From contig NZ_JAHBGF010000010.1 in assembly GCF_018390695.1 (NCBI RefSeq), positions 1 through 64,000 of the forward strand: DNA of 64,000 bases. The letters are read 5' to 3'. Position numbers and translations under genes: made by a program. The notes below the pieces were generated by a model. The model did not search any database. It saw only the letters and a list, made by a program, of their open reading frames with translations, and was not told the DNA's origin. The DNA comes from Ancylobacter sonchi. GTDB lineage: Bacteria; Pseudomonadota; Alphaproteobacteria; Rhizobiales; Xanthobacteraceae. Below, one piece after another: positions 61,046 through 64,000 of the stretch; position 1 is the stretch's first letter; each line of letters opens with the position of its first letter.

Positions 61046-61987
61046 ATGAGAGAACGGCGACGCAACGCGGCGCGTATGCGGCGGTGGACGATCGCGCTCG
61101 TCCTGCTCGGCTGGTCGGCGGCGGCGCCGGTGACGTTCGCGGCGGACATCCGCGTGCGGCACGCGCAGGGCGAGACCGTGGTGGCCACGCCTCCGAAGAC
61201 CGCGCTCGTCTTTGATCTCGCGGTGCTCGACACGCTCGATGCGCTCGGCGTCGAGGTGGCCGGCGTGCCGGCCTCGCATGTGCCGGACATTCTCGGCAAA
61301 TACCGCGAGGCGCGCTACCTGAAGATCGGCTCGTTGTTCGAGCCCGATTTCGAGGCGGTGAACGCGGCAAAGCCCGATCTCGTCATCGTGGCGGCGCGCT
61401 CGGCGGCCGTCTATCCGCAACTCGCGCGCCTCGCGCCGACGATCGACCTGACCCTGCCACCGACCGGCATGATCGACGGCGTGCGGGGGAATGTCGCCAC
61501 GCTGGGCCGCATTTTCGGCAAGGAGCCGGAGGCGGCGGCGCTCGCCGGCGACATCGACCGGGCGGCGGCGCGGGTGCGACAGGCGACGGCGAAGGCCGGC
61601 ACGGTGCTGATGGTGATGGTAAATGGCGGCAAGCTGACCATCTTCGGGCCCGGTTCCCGCTTCGGCTGGCTCTATGACGAACTCGGCGCGACGCCGGCGG
61701 TGGCGCAGGCCGATGCGGCGACGCATGGCGCGGCGGTGTCCTTCGAGTTCATTCTCGCGACCGATCCCGACTGGCTGATCGTGCTCGATCGCGACGCGGC
61801 CGTCGGGCATGCCGGCGTCTCGGCTCGCCAGGTACTGGACAATGAGATCGTCGGCGCGACCCGCGCCGCGCGCAGCGGACGGATCGTCTATGTCGATCCC
61901 GCCCGCTGGTATCTTGTCGGCGGTGGCGGCCGGTCGTTCGCCGTCATCCTGAACGATCTGGCCGACGCCCTCGCGGCGGCGCATTGA
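61046..61987 (+). CDS. Periplasmic ferric-siderophore binding protein
   Basis: A 313-residue binding protein with a signal peptide (IALVLLGWSAAAPVTFAA after a basic start). The class III fold regions are visible: VEVAGVPASHVPDILGKYRE, EPDFEAVNAAKPDLVIV and GKLTIFGPGSRFGWLYDELG, close to CeuE/FatB/YclQ proteins that bind catecholate siderophores. GGGAGAG precedes ATG 61046; an in-frame ATG ten codons on is possible. It leads the rightward ABC uptake operon. Confidence 0.9.
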   Translation: MRERRRNAARMRRWTIALVLLGWSAAAPVTFAADIRVRHAQGETVVATPPKTALVFDLAVLDTLDALGVEVAGVPASHVPDILGKYREARYLKIGSLFEPDFEAVNAAKPDLVIVAARSAAVYPQLARLAPTIDLTLPPTGMIDGVRGNVATLGRIFGKEPEAAALAGDIDRAAARVRQATAKAGTVLMVMVNGGKLTIFGPGSRFGWLYDELGATPAVAQADAATHGAAVSFEFILATDPDWLIVLDRDAAVGHAGVSARQVLDNEIVGATRAARSGRIVYVDPARWYLVGGGGRSFAVILNDLADALAAAH

Positions 61988-61990
61988 GCG

Positions 61991-62992
61991 ATGCCGCACC
62001 CGATGCCGCCCTCCAGCCCTCGGCGCCCAGGCGGCGCGGCGGCGCTCGCCGTCGTGGCGGCGGCGCTGCTCCTGCTTGCCAGCGCCAGCCTGTTCGTCGG
62101 AAGCGCCGGGCTCACGCCGCGGGCGGTGCTCGCCGGCGATCCGGCGGCGCTGCGCCTGCTGCTCGCCAGCCGGCTGCCGCGTACCCTGGCCGTGCTGCTC
62201 GCGGGCCTGTCGCTCGGGATCGCCGCCGTGCTCATGCAGGTGCTGTTCCGCAACCGGTTCGTCGAGCCGACGACCGCCGGGACGGCGGATTTCGCCGGCC
62301 TCGGCCTTGTGCTCGCCGCGATCCTAGCCCCCGGCCTGCCGGTCTGGGGCAAGATGCTGGTCGCCACCGGATTCGCCCTCGTCGGGACGGCGATCTTCCT
62401 GCGCATCGTCGGGCGCATCGCCTGGCGCGACGATGCCGTCGTGCCGCTGATCGGGCTGATGCTGGGCGGCGTGGTCGGGGCGGCGTCGGCCTTCCTCGCC
62501 TATCGATTCGATCTCGTGCAAATGCTGAGCGCCTGGACGAGCGGAGATTTCTCCGGCGTGCTGCGTGGGCGCTACGAGCTGCTGTGGTTCGCCGGCGGCG
62601 TCGCGATCCTTGCCTATGCCGCGGCCGATCGCTTCACCGTGGCGGGTCTCGGCGAGAATTTCAGCACCAATCTCGGGCTCGACCATCGGGCGACCGTGCG
62701 TGCCGGCCTCGCCGTCGTCGCGCTGGTCACCGCCAGTTGTACCGTTACGGTCGGCATGGTGCCGTTCCTCGGCCTCATGGTGGCGAACGGCGTCTGCCTG
62801 GTCATGGGCGACAATCTGCGGCGGTCGCTGCCCTGGATCGCCCTGGCCGGCGCGGCCTTCCTGCTGCTCTGCGACATGGCCGGGCGCCTGGTCCACTTTC
62901 CCTATGAGATTCCGGTCGGCACGGTGGCCGGCGTGGTCGGCAGCGGACTGTTCCTGCAGATGCTGCTGTCGCGGCGTGTGCGCCTTGGTTGA
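61991..62992 (+). CDS. FecCD-family siderophore permease 1
   Basis: A 333-residue permease with about nine membrane helices. LAGLSLGIAAVLMQVLFRNR is the FecCD signature, with GMVPFLGLMVANGVCLVMGD and FPYEIPVGTVAGVVGSGLFL at the end. It forms half of the channel that passes the siderophore into the cytosol. It starts four bases after the binding protein stop. Confidence 0.92.
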   Translation: MPHPMPPSSPRRPGGAAALAVVAAALLLLASASLFVGSAGLTPRAVLAGDPAALRLLLASRLPRTLAVLLAGLSLGIAAVLMQVLFRNRFVEPTTAGTADFAGLGLVLAAILAPGLPVWGKMLVATGFALVGTAIFLRIVGRIAWRDDAVVPLIGLMLGGVVGAASAFLAYRFDLVQMLSAWTSGDFSGVLRGRYELLWFAGGVAILAYAAADRFTVAGLGENFSTNLGLDHRATVRAGLAVVALVTASCTVTVGMVPFLGLMVANGVCLVMGDNLRRSLPWIALAGAAFLLLCDMAGRLVHFPYEIPVGTVAGVVGSGLFLQMLLSRRVRLG

Positions 62993-63950
62993 ACCGCGCG
63001 CGCTCCGGGCGGGCGGGCGGCTGCTGGCGCTGGCCTTCGTCGCCGTCCTCGCCGGCGTCGCCTTCCTCACCGTTGGGGCGAAGGGCGACTGGGGCTTCGT
63101 GCTGTCGCTGCGGGGAGGAAAGCTGGCGGGAATGGTGCTGGTGGGCGTTGCGATCGCGGTCTCCACCGTCCTGTTCCAGACTGTCACACGCAACCGTCTG
63201 CTGACGCCCTCCGTGATGGGCTTCGACGCCCTCTATGTGGCGCTGCAGACCGCGATCGTGTTCGCGTTCGGTGCCCATGGGCTGGCCGGGATCGACCCGC
63301 AGCTGCGGTTCCTGCTGCATGTGCTGCTGATGCTCGTGGTGACGGGGGCGCTGTTCCACGGGCTGATCGCACGGACCCGGGGCGACCTGCATCTGCTGCT
63401 GCTGAGCGGCGTGGTGTTCGGCCTGTTCTGCCGCAGCCTGACCGGCTTCATGCAGCGCGTGCTCGATCCGAACGAGTTCGCGGTGCTGCAGGGGCTCGTC
63501 TTCGCGCGCTTCAACACCATCGAGGTCACGCTGCTGCCGGTCGCCGGCGCGGCGCTGCTCGCGGTGCTGCCACTGGTGTGGCGGCTCGCCCCGGCGCTCG
63601 ACGTGCTGGCTCTGGGCCGCGACGTGGCGATCGGCGTCGGCCTCGACCATGATCGCATCCAGCGCCGGACCGTCGCGCTGGCCGCCATTCTCGTCTGCGT
63701 CTCGACGGCGCTGGTGGGGCCGGTGCTGTTCCTCGGCATCCTCGTCAGCAATCTCGCCTATCGCCTGCTGGCCAGCGAACGGCATCGCGATACGCTGCCC
63801 GCCGCCGCGCTGATCGCGGTGACCGTGCTCATCGGCGGCCAGACCCTGATGGAGCGGGTGGTCGGCCTCGACATACCGCTCGGCGTGGTCATCGATTTCG
63901 TCGGCGGCGGGGTGTTCCTGCTTTTGCTCATGCGGAGCCAGCGCGAATGA
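62976..63950 (+). CDS. FecCD-family siderophore permease 2
   Basis: A 324-residue permease from GTG 62976; TTG 62985 is a close alternative, and a much longer upstream frame is an artefact across permease 1. The FecCD core (MVLVGVAIAVSTVLFQTVTRN, later GPVLFLGILVSNLAYRLLAS) and ends with the usual IDFVGGGVFLLLLMR. It pairs with permease 1, as FatC with FatD, and overlaps it by 17 bases. Its stop overlaps the ATPase start. Confidence 0.9.
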   Translation: MCALVEPRALRAGGRLLALAFVAVLAGVAFLTVGAKGDWGFVLSLRGGKLAGMVLVGVAIAVSTVLFQTVTRNRLLTPSVMGFDALYVALQTAIVFAFGAHGLAGIDPQLRFLLHVLLMLVVTGALFHGLIARTRGDLHLLLLSGVVFGLFCRSLTGFMQRVLDPNEFAVLQGLVFARFNTIEVTLLPVAGAALLAVLPLVWRLAPALDVLALGRDVAIGVGLDHDRIQRRTVALAAILVCVSTALVGPVLFLGILVSNLAYRLLASERHRDTLPAAALIAVTVLIGGQTLMERVVGLDIPLGVVIDFVGGGVFLLLLMRSQRE

Positions 63951-64000
63951 TCGAGATCGAAGGGCTGAGCATGGACCGTGACGGCGTGCGGGTGCTGGAC
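63947..64000 (+). CDS. ABC transporter ATPase for siderophore uptake (5' end only)
   Basis: ATG 63947 overlaps the permease stop (ATGA) and starts MIEIEGLSMDRDGVRVLD, the opening beta strands of an ABC ATPase. The gene runs off the window. It is expected to power the two FecCD permeases. Confidence 0.8.
   Translation, partial: MIEIEGLSMDRDGVRVLD

Overview
The window reads as the chromosome of a high-GC alphaproteobacterium, most likely Hyphomicrobiales (Xanthobacteraceae-like is my guess, not demonstrated). The support is the compact tuf-S10-spc-alpha ribosomal string with alphaproteobacterial features (S14 without zinc cysteines, CTTGAC-N17-CTAAGA style promoter, rplQ followed by a Do-type protease, rarA, crcB and an RluC/RluD-type gene).

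Region 1 (1-18910) is conserved core. It holds the 3' end of tuf, a terminator, then rpsJ to rplO, secY, adk, rpsM, rpsK, rpoA and rplQ, all on the + strand and often with overlapping start and stop codons. The housekeeping set of periplasmic Do protease, rarA, crcB and a pseudouridine synthase follows. Region 2 (18911-20758) is a transition: an AT-richer gap with a 14-bp palindrome, a secreted polysaccharide deacetylase, a 38-residue membrane peptide and tRNA-Glu(TTC) with a good promoter.

Region 3 (about 20750-40055) is a genomic island inserted at tRNA-Glu. On the left a large serine recombinase reads into the tRNA gene. On the right is an internally deleted, decayed copy of a similar recombinase, and both carry a 36-bp repeat that includes the tRNA 3' end. 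The cargo is largely predicted antiviral defence: (i) a PD-(D/E)XK nuclease-like gene followed by SIR2-like and HerA-like genes, with a G10 tract in front of SIR2; (ii) a 767-residue tyrosine-recombinase-like protein; (iii) an XRE regulator, a Tat-signal protein of unknown function and a DndB/DGQHR-type protein behind a striking inverted repeat; (iv) a minus-strand operon of RHH regulator, C5-cytosine methyltransferase, McrB-like AAA ATPase, DUF2357/PD-(D/E)XK (McrC-like) protein and Vsr.

Region 4 (40487-64000) is a catechol-type siderophore locus: an AraC regulator; a roughly 15-kb minus-strand operon (MFS exporter, MacA-like adaptor, MacB-like ABC exporter, stand-alone aryl carrier protein, MbtH, two-module NRPS, isochorismate synthase, isochorismatase, phosphopantetheinyl transferase); a TonB-receptor/esterase operon; and a divergent uptake ABC operon running off the window end. 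The second adenylation domain has the ten-residue serine code of EntF. The first has an acidic pocket suggesting a basic residue, and no epimerase domain is present. The predicted product is therefore DHB-L-(basic)-L-Ser, possibly oligomerised by the thioesterase. The entA- and entE-type genes are not in the window.
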